From contig NZ_JAGHKP010000003.1 of the NCBI RefSeq assembly GCF_017742215.1, positions 988,308 to 1,052,307 on the forward strand: DNA of 64,000 nt. Direction: 5' to 3'. The notes beneath the pieces were generated by a model. The model was not told the DNA's origin and did not search any database. It was given only the letters and a program-made list of their open reading frames with translations. This DNA comes from Chitinophaga chungangae. GTDB lineage: Bacteria; Bacteroidota; Bacteroidia; Chitinophagales; Chitinophagaceae. Made by a program: the position numbers and the translations under genes. Each line of letters begins with the position of its first letter. Positions within the stretch are counted from its first letter, which is position 1. Below are positions 32,327 to 41,200 of this stretch, piece after piece.

Positions 32327-33529
32327 TCAGTTTGATCGGTTCAATGCAATAAATTTTTCACCCAGCGCCGCAATGCAGTTTTCCCAGGTATGGGAAAGCG
32401 CAAAATTCTTCCGTTTCACGGCCATCCCGTTTTCACGCCCCTGCTCGCCCAAAGCCGCGTCTATGCCCTGCTGGTACGATTCGGCGCCGTTGCAGAGGTA
32501 TACGTAATCCGCAAACATGTGCATGGCTTCGGTATCGGTGGCCACCACGGGTTTGCCGAAAAAAAGATATTCGTCGATCTTCCGCGGATAATTGCCGATG
32601 GTCATTTCATTCACGGCCTGCGGGTTAAGGCATACGTCGAAACGGCTGATGTAGTCGCCGAGCTCGCCGGCCGGTTTGCTTCCGAGGAAGTGCACGTTGG
32701 GCAGCCGGTGAAGCCCGCTTGTTCTGAAAGTATCGTCTTCAGGGCCTACCAGCACGAAGCTGTACCCCGGCTTCGCCCGCGCGACATTTTCGATCAGGGT
32801 TACATCGAGCCTGCTGGAAATAAGCGCGCCCACGTAGCCGATCACCGGCCGGGAAATATTTTGCATGTCCCGGGGCAGGGGCCTGGGAGCGGTTTCGGTA
32901 CCGAAGTCGCAACCCTGGCCGATATCATACGAATGTGCGTTGTATTGCCGCGCATAACGGGCGAGGTAGGCGGAGTTGGCCGCTACCATGGTGGCTTTGC
33001 CCATCAGCTGTTTTTCGAGCCGCGCGCCGTGGCGCTTGAAATACGGCTGGCTGGTAAGATTGTCCCTGATATAATAGATCGTTTCCGTTACGCCTTTCAG
33101 CATCTCGGGCAGGTAAAACGCGCGGAAAAAGTCGTTGTCGATAAACAGGATCGGGTCGCGGAAGCCCAGCCTGGCGGCCGCGCTGTTGATCTCGCGGGCG
33201 AGGCGTTTGTTGTTCACGCGGTTCAGCATGTCGAACAGGAACGCGAAGGGCACCTTGTTGATGGATTCCAGCACGGTCCTGGGGTCCAGTGTAAACAGCG
33301 AGCCGTTCACCACCTGGATGTCTGTCGTTTCGCCTTTCAGGCTGCTTTTCCGGCGCAGCGTTTTGGCGTCGTTGCCGGCGCGGAGAGCGGTGATGCGGTC
33401 CAGCGCGCGGTTCACATACAATACTTTGTTGTGGCGGGAAAGCTCCAACGCCATGTTTTTGCAATTGCTGCCGATCTCAATATCCCAGGGCTGCAGGCCC
33501 ACCACGATGATATGACGGTTCCTGATCAT
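32327..33529 (-). CDS. Glycosyltransferase, GT4-like (GT-B fold)
   Basis: A 400-residue cytoplasmic GT-B glycosyltransferase. The N-terminal domain begins RHIIVVGLQPWDIEIGSNCK and includes DPILFIDNDFFRAF. The C-terminal nucleotide-sugar domain has RPVIGYVGALISSRLDV and GYSFVLVGPEDDTF, and the acceptor loop IGNYPRKIDEYLFFGKPVVAT replaces the common E-x7-E motif with an E/K variant. It starts inside the stop codon of the flippase gene (four-base ATGA overlap). It adds one sugar of the repeat unit; donor and acceptor are unknown. Confidence 0.85.
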   Translation of the reverse strand: MIRNRHIIVVGLQPWDIEIGSNCKNMALELSRHNKVLYVNRALDRITALRAGNDAKTLRRKSSLKGETTDIQVVNGSLFTLDPRTVLESINKVPFAFLFDMLNRVNNKRLAREINSAAARLGFRDPILFIDNDFFRAFYLPEMLKGVTETIYYIRDNLTSQPYFKRHGARLEKQLMGKATMVAANSAYLARYARQYNAHSYDIGQGCDFGTETAPRPLPRDMQNISRPVIGYVGALISSRLDVTLIENVARAKPGYSFVLVGPEDDTFRTSGLHRLPNVHFLGSKPAGELGDYISRFDVCLNPQAVNEMTIGNYPRKIDEYLFFGKPVVATDTEAMHMFADYVYLCNGAESYQQGIDAALGEQGRENGMAVKRKNFALSHTWENCIAALGEKFIALNRSN

Positions 33530-34890
33530 TTTGTGCCTGGTTTAAGGATGAAACGTTGTCTGAATATGCGATACATTTCGGGGTAAAAACGGAACATATA
33601 TTTCCAGATATTCACGGGGTTTATTTTCAGTTTGCGGATGAGGATCGTTTGTGTGATAGCGAGGCAGACCGCGTAAGAAAGCATGCTGCCGTACGCCGCG
33701 CCCATGATGCCGAAGAAGTGGCTCAAAGTGATGCAGCTCCCGATATTGAACACCGCGGTGAAAGTGATCACAAAAAAGTTCAGTTTCGGCTGGCCGATGG
33801 AATCCATGATGGTGCCGAACTGTTTGATGAAGGGGAGGAAGAGCCCGTAAAAAATGGTGACCTGCAGGATGGCCGCAGCTTCCTGGTATTCTTTCCCCGC
33901 GATGATGGTGAGCACCAGCCTGGGAAGCATCATTATGCAGAGACTTGCAGGCACTGCCAATGCCAGGATGACGCCCACCGCTTTTTCATAATAATATTTA
34001 ACGCCTTCGAGATTGCCGGTTTCCATCATCTTCGCACTTTTGGGGAAAAGGATGTCGCCCAGTACCTGCGAAGGCACGTCTACCAGGTTGGAGATGCGCA
34101 CGCATACGCCGTACAGCGCCACCGCCGAAGTGGAAACCATGGAGGCTACCACCACCTGGTCGGTGTTCCTGAAAATACTGGAACTGATGTTCGTTCCGAA
34201 CACGTATTTACCGAAATGCCAGAGTTTTTTAACCCATTCGCCCGTGAGGTTCATACCGGTATGTAGGAATTTGCGTGCAAAGATAAACGACAGAACCGTT
34301 CCTCCTGCAATACCAAAGTTGTAGTACCAGATAAGATTTACGAGCTGGATATGACGTACCGTGAGCAAGTGCGCCACGATCAGGAAAAACGACAGACCCT
34401 GCCGCAGGCTGTATGCCCAAAAGATGCCCCGGAAGTCCGCATGTGCGTTCTGCAGCCATTCGAAGTGGGAGAAGGGGATGAGCAGCAGCAGGCCGGGGAG
34501 GAAAATGTAAATGATCTCGGACAGCTGCGGGGCGTTCAGCATCCGGCTGGCGGGGAAAATGAGCGCGGCCAGCAGCAGGCCGATCAGCAGGGTCACTACA
34601 ACGTTGATGGCAAGCGCGGCCGACTGGATGCCGGGGTGCTCTTCACTGCCATGACTGTTGATATATTTGATCACCGCGTTTTTGATCAGCGACTGGCGTA
34701 CGATCTCGATGATGCCTGCGAACAACAGGAACAGGTTCCAAACCCCCATGTCGGATTTGGTCAGCGACCTGGTGAGCAACAGCACGCTGCCGATGCCGAA
34801 AAGTAATACGGCAACTTTCTGCATCCCGCTGTAAATGCCGGATCTCAGCCAATAGGTGTATTTTGGTTCGCTCATTTTACTTGTTTCCAT
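33526..34890 (-). CDS. Oligosaccharide flippase (Wzx-type, MOP family)
   Basis: A membrane protein of about 455 residues with roughly 12-14 transmembrane segments that moves lipid-linked repeat units across the inner membrane. The frame opens with a TTG immediately after the preceding stop; ATGs at 34890 and 34875 are both plausible, the latter giving SEPKYTYWLRSGIYSG. Characteristic parts are VLLLTRSLTKSDMGVWNLF near the N-terminus and NTDQVVVASMVSTSAVALYG in the middle, matching the usual Wzx D-x-x-I/V-I signature. It is coupled to the glycosyltransferase gene that follows and lies in the operon with wzc-like and wzy-like genes. Confidence 0.88.
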   Translation of the reverse strand: METSKMSEPKYTYWLRSGIYSGMQKVAVLLFGIGSVLLLTRSLTKSDMGVWNLFLLFAGIIEIVRQSLIKNAVIKYINSHGSEEHPGIQSAALAINVVVTLLIGLLLAALIFPASRMLNAPQLSEIIYIFLPGLLLLIPFSHFEWLQNAHADFRGIFWAYSLRQGLSFFLIVAHLLTVRHIQLVNLIWYYNFGIAGGTVLSFIFARKFLHTGMNLTGEWVKKLWHFGKYVFGTNISSSIFRNTDQVVVASMVSTSAVALYGVCVRISNLVDVPSQVLGDILFPKSAKMMETGNLEGVKYYYEKAVGVILALAVPASLCIMMLPRLVLTIIAGKEYQEAAAILQVTIFYGLFLPFIKQFGTIMDSIGQPKLNFFVITFTAVFNIGSCITLSHFFGIMGAAYGSMLSYAVCLAITQTILIRKLKINPVNIWKYMFRFYPEMYRIFRQRFILKPGTK

Positions 34891-34901
34891 CTCAGTTCTA
34901 G

Positions 34902-35993
34902 TCAATTCATTGCCGGCTTCGCCTGGGGGCGCTCAAGACTGTACAGCCACCACATGCCGGCTTTCATCGCCATCCGGTAGATCAGCACCGGCACCGTTAC
35001 CGCAAACAGGAGGCATACGATCAGCAGCCAGGGCAGGTATGTTACGCCCAGCACTTTCACCATCACCATCCGCACGGCCGAAGCCACCAGTACATGCGAT
35101 ACATAAATGTAGAGGGAATGGAATCCCGCTACGCGCAATAGTTTCAACACGTCGTACTTCTGGAGGATGAACGATATGCTGATCATAAAAGCGCAGCCCG
35201 AAAGGGCGATCAGCGCAAACAGCAACGGCTGGTGCTCTTCCACGAACAAGGTGCTGTTGTGCGACAGGTTAACCACCAGGAAATATGCCTGCCCCGCCAC
35301 GAACACAGGCAGCAGCATCAGCATGAGTTTCCAGGAGCTGAACAGCCGGAAGTTCGCGCCGTTCAATATTTTATCGGATACGAGCTCGCCAATGGCGAAG
35401 AACATATAATAATGCAGGATGTCGTACACAAAACCGAGGTCGATGTGTTTTACCGCTACGTAGCTGGACAGCAGGTACATGGCCCCGCCGAGCGCCAGCT
35501 GGTGCCATACGCTGAAGCGGAGCTTCTCCCGCGTAAGGATATACAGCACGGTTACGTTGAAAAGCGCGTAGAGGTACCAGAACTGGTCTATCCGCCGCGG
35601 GAACGCCAGCACGTAGGCATAGTCCACCAGCCCGCGGTCCGCGTTCACATAGCCGCTCAGCACGATCTGTATCGTGATCTGTATCGCCGACCACAACAGG
35701 TAAGGGTACAGCAAAATGTTCACCTTGTTCAGTATCAGTCCCTTCACCTTCCGTTTGGCAAGGCTTTTGGCGATAAACACGCCGGAGAGGATAAAGAAAA
35801 GCGGCATCCGGAAGCTGTAGAAAATGATGTTCGCGTTTTCGAGCCACTGGAAATTCGAGGCGTCCACGCCGGAGCGCGAAATACCTTCGAAGATGTGGCG
35901 GTACAGCACCAGGATGATGGCGATGCCGCGCGCATAATCGATCCACGCGAGCCTGTTGGCTTTCAGCTCTAAACCCGGCAACTCCCTGCTCAT
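34902..35993 (-). CDS. Acyltransferase 3 family membrane protein, EPS locus copy 2
   Basis: A 363-residue integral membrane acyltransferase with about ten transmembrane segments. The N-terminus has WIDYARGIAIILVLYRHIFEG, with the conserved histidine H33, followed by SFRMPLFFILSGVFIAKSL. It is closer to the Fucose4NAc-acetyltransferase-like branch than to copy 1, judged by length and the missing EEQFY block. Its start shares one base with the stop of the Wzc-like gene (TGATG). It would acylate a sugar of the repeat unit before or during export. Confidence 0.86.
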   Translation of the reverse strand: MSRELPGLELKANRLAWIDYARGIAIILVLYRHIFEGISRSGVDASNFQWLENANIIFYSFRMPLFFILSGVFIAKSLAKRKVKGLILNKVNILLYPYLLWSAIQITIQIVLSGYVNADRGLVDYAYVLAFPRRIDQFWYLYALFNVTVLYILTREKLRFSVWHQLALGGAMYLLSSYVAVKHIDLGFVYDILHYYMFFAIGELVSDKILNGANFRLFSSWKLMLMLLPVFVAGQAYFLVVNLSHNSTLFVEEHQPLLFALIALSGCAFMISISFILQKYDVLKLLRVAGFHSLYIYVSHVLVASAVRMVMVKVLGVTYLPWLLIVCLLFAVTVPVLIYRMAMKAGMWWLYSLERPQAKPAMN

Positions 35994-38179
35994 CAGATAT
36001 CGATGTTTTCGTGTTCAACCATGTTCAGCACCGCGCCGCTGAATTTCCCGTTGAGACTGGTCAGGAACCCGATGCTTTCCTTGTCGGTCTGCTTCACGCT
36101 CGATTTGGCGGATACCACGGCGATGATCGTTTCCACGTATTCCATCAGCTCCTTGGAATCTGACCGCTTATTCAGCGGCGCGCCTTCCAGGAAAATAAAA
36201 TCGTAGCGTGTTTTGAGCAGGTCCATATGATCCAGCAGGTTGCCGGGCTTCAGGATCTCGTCCGGCGTATATTCGCCGCCCTGGCAGCCGATGATGTCCA
36301 CATTGGGAATACCGGTGGCGCTGATCAGCGACTGCAGCTGCTGCTCCACGGAAGCGGAATTGGTGGAGTGGAACGTTTCCAGGTTGGGTTGCGCTTCAAA
36401 CTGCGCGGTAAGCGTGTTATGAGAGAAATGCGTATCGATGATGAGCACCTTTTTGTGACTAAGGCTCAGGCTGTGGGCAAGGGCGGTGATGATGGACGAT
36501 TTGCCTTCGCCGGGCCTTGCACTGGTGAAAAGGAATACCTGTTTGCCGCTATGGTCGATCTCGTAACGGAGCTTGCGCAACAGCTCACGGAATACCACGT
36601 TGCCTTCCTTTTCATTTTCTTCCTGGAAGATATTTTCGAAAGTGATCTTTTTGAGATTGATGCTGTTCACCACGCCCAGCAAACGCAGGTCGGTGAGCTT
36701 CTGGAACTGCGACGGCGTTTTGATGGACAGGTCGATGTATTCCATGAAGATGATCACGATGCAGCAGAATACGAACATAGACATGGCGGAGAGCGCGAGA
36801 ATGATCAGCCTTTTGGACGGTTCGGGCTCTACCGCGGGCTGGCCGTACAGCAGCTGGCGGAAGCTGTCCATCGGCGCGATCCGGTTGTTCAGCGCCGCGT
36901 CGTAGCGGGTTTTAACGCCTTCATATTCCTGTTGCGCCAGTTCCACTTCTTTCTGCAGCGCGAGGTTATTGGCGTTTCTTGACGCCGCCGCCCCGATGCT
37001 GGAATTTAACTGGCGGATCTTTTGTTCGTAGTCCGAGATGTTCCTTTCCGAGCTTTTGATCTGCAGCTCGAGCTCGCTTTTTTTCTGGTTCAGATCAGCC
37101 TGCGAAACGACGCCTGACGAAGTAGGAGCGGCGGATGCCAGCGAAAGCAGCTTGTTCTTATATTCCGTTTTTTTCTGCTGGTATTTGTTGTACAGCTCCT
37201 GGTTGTTGGAACCTTTGGAGGTATAATCGTTGTACGCATCGTTCATCTGCGCTTTCGCAATGGCCAGATCGTTGCTGAGGGCTTTGGCGGCGGAAGCGTT
37301 CTGCGTCGTCGTTTTTTCCATCTCCGTCAGTTTGCCGTTGAGCTGCTGCAACGCCAGTATGGCGCTGTTGTAGATGCTCTTTTCGTCCGCCAGGCGGTTT
37401 TCGAAATTGCTCACCTGCTCCAGTTTGCTGGAACTTTCAACAGACACGTCCATGGTGCCCATCGTTTTGATGTTGCCGATCTTCAGGTCCAGTTCTTCTC
37501 TTTTCTGGTCCACCAGCTTTTTCAGCGTTTCGATGTTCTGCACGTTCTGCTGGCTGCGGGAAGATTCGTGGTTCCTGAAAAATTCGGTAACGATCTGGTT
37601 TACGATGTAGGCAGACAGTTCGGGATTGGTGGAACGGTAGGTGATGTCGATGAAATCGGTACGCTGCACCCTGGCGGCGTACAACACGTAGCGGAGCGTT
37701 TCGAGGTCGTATTTATAGAGTTTCAGCAGCTCGAGCACTTTCCGGTCTTCGGGATCGTAGGAGCTGAGGAGCTTTTCTTCGTTATACTTTTTTGTAAGCA
37801 CCTCTATTACTTTCGCTTTGTTCATCGTGCGGTAAACATCGCTTTTTTTGTTCTCCGCGGTAAGCTCCCTGAACTCTTTTCCCGGGTTCTGCAGGTCGTG
37901 CAGCAAAAGGTTGTAAGAGGTCATGCTCAGTACACGGGGAGATTTGAGCGATTCGATCACGTTGCTAAACTTGGAATCGATCTCGTAGATGTTAAAGCTC
38001 TCGTCTTTCAGCTTCACCTGTTCGGTGCTCGTAAAACCAGTCGCGATCTGCGCGGTGGATTTGTACAGCAGCTCCTGTTTCATTGTCAGCAAAAAGGCCA
38101 CAGCAACGGCGATCAGCGTACTGATGATTATCAGCCACTTTCGCTTCATCAATGCTTTGAACAAATAAATCAGATCCAT
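35993..38179 (-). CDS. Wzc/GumC-like polysaccharide co-polymerase with degenerate BY-kinase domain
   Basis: A 728-residue inner-membrane protein that would set chain length and coordinate export. The Wzz domain begins at residue 1 with a first transmembrane helix about 15-32, has a long periplasmic coiled-coil part (about 200-430), and a second transmembrane helix about 458-480. The cytoplasmic ATPase domain follows, with Walker A TSARPGEGKSS (K560). Two departures from active BY-kinases are visible: the Walker A' motif is VLIIDTHF where active enzymes have a second acidic residue, and the Walker B-like strand reads FIFLEGAPL where IDTPP is usual. There is also no C-terminal tyrosine cluster. 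It may bind ATP but not act as a tyrosine autokinase. First gene of the minus-strand operon. Confidence 0.88.
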   Translation of the reverse strand: MDLIYLFKALMKRKWLIIISTLIAVAVAFLLTMKQELLYKSTAQIATGFTSTEQVKLKDESFNIYEIDSKFSNVIESLKSPRVLSMTSYNLLLHDLQNPGKEFRELTAENKKSDVYRTMNKAKVIEVLTKKYNEEKLLSSYDPEDRKVLELLKLYKYDLETLRYVLYAARVQRTDFIDITYRSTNPELSAYIVNQIVTEFFRNHESSRSQQNVQNIETLKKLVDQKREELDLKIGNIKTMGTMDVSVESSSKLEQVSNFENRLADEKSIYNSAILALQQLNGKLTEMEKTTTQNASAAKALSNDLAIAKAQMNDAYNDYTSKGSNNQELYNKYQQKKTEYKNKLLSLASAAPTSSGVVSQADLNQKKSELELQIKSSERNISDYEQKIRQLNSSIGAAASRNANNLALQKEVELAQQEYEGVKTRYDAALNNRIAPMDSFRQLLYGQPAVEPEPSKRLIILALSAMSMFVFCCIVIIFMEYIDLSIKTPSQFQKLTDLRLLGVVNSINLKKITFENIFQEENEKEGNVVFRELLRKLRYEIDHSGKQVFLFTSARPGEGKSSIITALAHSLSLSHKKVLIIDTHFSHNTLTAQFEAQPNLETFHSTNSASVEQQLQSLISATGIPNVDIIGCQGGEYTPDEILKPGNLLDHMDLLKTRYDFIFLEGAPLNKRSDSKELMEYVETIIAVVSAKSSVKQTDKESIGFLTSLNGKFSGAVLNMVEHENIDI

Positions 38180-38223
38180 ATTCTCTCTTTCATTAAAGTG
38201 TAAAATAATTTAATCTGAGTAGC

Positions 38224-38258
38224 CCGAAAAAATCCGGTGTTGAGCCGGATTTTTTCGG
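38224..38258. terminator. Bidirectional terminator
   Basis: CCGAAAAAATCCGG pairs perfectly with CCGGATTTTTTCGG around TGTTGAG. It ends the 2251-residue protein gene on the minus strand and insulates the exopolysaccharide operon that starts 45 bases further on. Confidence 0.88.
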
Positions 38259-38289
38259 TAACAAACCTTAAGTCTGGTCAGAAGGTGCG

Positions 38290-41200
38290 CTACTTGCTCT
38301 TAACTAGTTTAACAGTTTTTACAGTATTGTTTCCATCAACAAGGCTCAGTACAAGCATGCCGCTCGGGATGGATTCGCCGCCCAGGTCAAGCGTAACCCT
38401 GTGGTTGCCCGCGGGCAGTTTGCCGAGCATCTTCGTATACAATACCCTTCCGCTAACATCTGATACGTTGATCAGCACATTGTTATTGGATTTGCCGTTG
38501 GAAGTCACATCCAGGTTCACGGTGCTCACGAAGGGGTTCGGGTAAGCCCTGGTCACTTCGAAGTCCGTTGCGCCGGCAGTGGTTACGGCATTGGTCAGTC
38601 CGCCTTTCGCCATCAGGAGCGACGGGTCGATCTCGCCTGCTTCCGGCGTGTAAGACTGGATCACCAGTGCGCCAATGTAACCGTAGATGGATGCGCCGCC
38701 GTTGGTTACGGAGATCACCACTTCGCCGTTCTGGTCGGGCGATACGTCGTTGATCTGCGTGGTATTGTTGATATTGAAGGCTGCGTTCAGCGATACCGTG
38801 GTGGTGCCGATAGTGTAGTTCGTGGTTCTGTCCCCGCTACCGTCGCGGCTTGCAAAGAATACGAAGTTGTATTTTTTGGCGAGGTTCAGGCCTTTGATCT
38901 TCAGTTCGGCGGTCTGCCCGGCGTCTACCCAATAAGTGCTGCTGATCACGTTGTCCGGATAGATACCGGAGTTGTTGCCGGTGTTCATGCCGAACGGATT
39001 GTCGCCGGTAAACGCTTTCTGGATCACCATGGTCATACCGGTGTTGTCGTTGTTGTCGTCTTTCAGGTTCGGGAATTCAAGACCCTGTGCAGGAGGATTG
39101 TTCGTGTTGTTCCACGGAGCGCCTGCGGGGTTGAATACGTTCATGTTGATGTACACTGCGTTCCTGAAGGTGGCAGCGGAAGCAACATTGCTGAAGTCTG
39201 ACTGAACCGCGTTCTTCAGCGCCCTTACTTTATAGTAGTAGCGGGAATCCACTGCGAGGCCGTTGTCTGTGAACGTGGTCACATTGTTGCCTACGGTGCC
39301 GCGGAGCGTGAAGGTCGCGTTGTCTGTTGAACGGTAGATCTCAAAACCGGTCTCGTTGTTGGAGTTGTCCATCCAGTTCAGCTGGATGCTGGTCTTGGAT
39401 TTAGCCTGTGCTTTTGCATCGGCGGGAGCCAGCGGCGTACCGTCGTCCAGGTAGTATTGCAGCACGATGGCGTTGATGTAACCGTATTGGGCGCCGGTGG
39501 CTTTGTGTACGGTGAACTCGATGTTACCGGATGCGTCCGCGGCGATACCGTTGATCTTGGCGGTATTGGTGCTGTTGTTGGCAGCGTTCAGCGTCACGGA
39601 TTGCGCGCCTACGGTAAATACGGTGTTCTTGTTATCGTTGCCCTGGCGGCTGTTGAAGAACGTGATGTTGTAGCGGTAGTTGGTCGGCAGGTTAGACAGC
39701 CTGATCCTTCTCGCGGTAGCTTCACTGGTGTAGTAGTTGGTGGCTATCACGTTGTCTGGATATACGCCGCTGTTGTTGCCGGTGGTGGCGCCTACGGCGT
39801 TGGTGCCGGTGAAGCCGTCCAGCAGCTGGATCCTGATGCCGCTCAATGCGCCGGTTTCATCCGCCAGGTTGGCGATGGCTGCGTTAGCGCCCGGGTAGCT
39901 GTTGAAGTTATTCCAGGGTGCGTCTGCAGACGGCGACTGGTTGAAGTTCACGTATACGGACGTGATATTTTTGTCGCGGATCTGGATCGTGAACGTACGG
40001 GTGCTGCTGCCGCCCTGGTTGTCTGTCGCAACCACGTTTACGTTAGCGTACCTGCCCACATCGCCCGCTGAAGGAGTGATGCTGAGGGTGCCGGTACCGT
40101 CGCCGTTGTCGGTCAGGTGAGCGAAAGACGGCAGGTTGGTAGACTTGAGGGTAATGATGTCGCCCGCATCATCTTTAGCCAGCAGGTTGATCGAGAACGT
40201 TTCGTTGTTTTTGATCGTTACGTCGGCGATGCTGTCCAGTTTCGGGTTGTTGTTGCCGGTCTGGATGCTCAGGGTATCGGTGTACGCTGATGCGCCATGA
40301 TCGTTCGTGGCCCTGATGGCGTAGAAGTATTGTTTGTTCGCTTTGGCAGACGTATCCAGGTAGCTGGTTGCGTTTGCATTGCCGCCTGCGGGGTTCAGCA
40401 GGGTGAACGGACCGGCTGCGGTGGTAGCGGAGCGGTATACTTCGTATGCGGTTTCGTTGAAGGCTACGTCTTTCCAGGTTACGTTCACACCGTTGCTGGT
40501 GGAAGCGAGCGCCAGGTTGGCCGGTTTAGCCGGGGCGTTGCCGTCGTCGTAGCTCACCTGGATCACGAGCGCGTTAATGTAAGAGTAAACGGAACCCGTG
40601 CCATTTTTCAGTTTCACCACGATCTCGTTGTTGGCGTCGGGTGAAATGTTGTTGATGGAAACGGTGTTCGTTTTGTTGTTGGCGCTCTGGAGAGACACGG
40701 TGGTTGCACCAACGGTGTAGTTGGTCATCCTGTTGTCGCTCACGTCTCCGCGCGCGCCAAAGAATGTCAGGCTGTATTTGCTCGTCGTGCTGAGGCCCAC
40801 CAGTTTGAAGGTCTGCTCCCTGGTGTCTGACCAGTAAGCGGTCTTCATTACGTTGTCCGGGTATACGCCGGAGTTGTTGCCGGTAGTGGTGCCAAAGTAG
40901 TTGGAACCATTGCCCAGCGCCTGCCATGCGCTTACGATGCTGATGCCTACGGTGGTAGCCACATTGTTGTGGTCTTTCAGGTTGGCAAAAAGATCGTTGG
41001 CCACAGGCTGTTTGTTGGTATTGTTCCACGGAGCGGGCGCCGGGTAAGAACCATCGGTGAAGTTCACGTAGATGGTGCGGCTCGGGTTCACATCGTTTAC
41101 AGTGATGGTGAACGTTTTGGTATCGATGCCGCCGCGGCCGTCGTTTGCTTCGAGGGTTACGTTATAGGTGCCTGCGTCGATGAAGGTGGGTGCCACGTTG

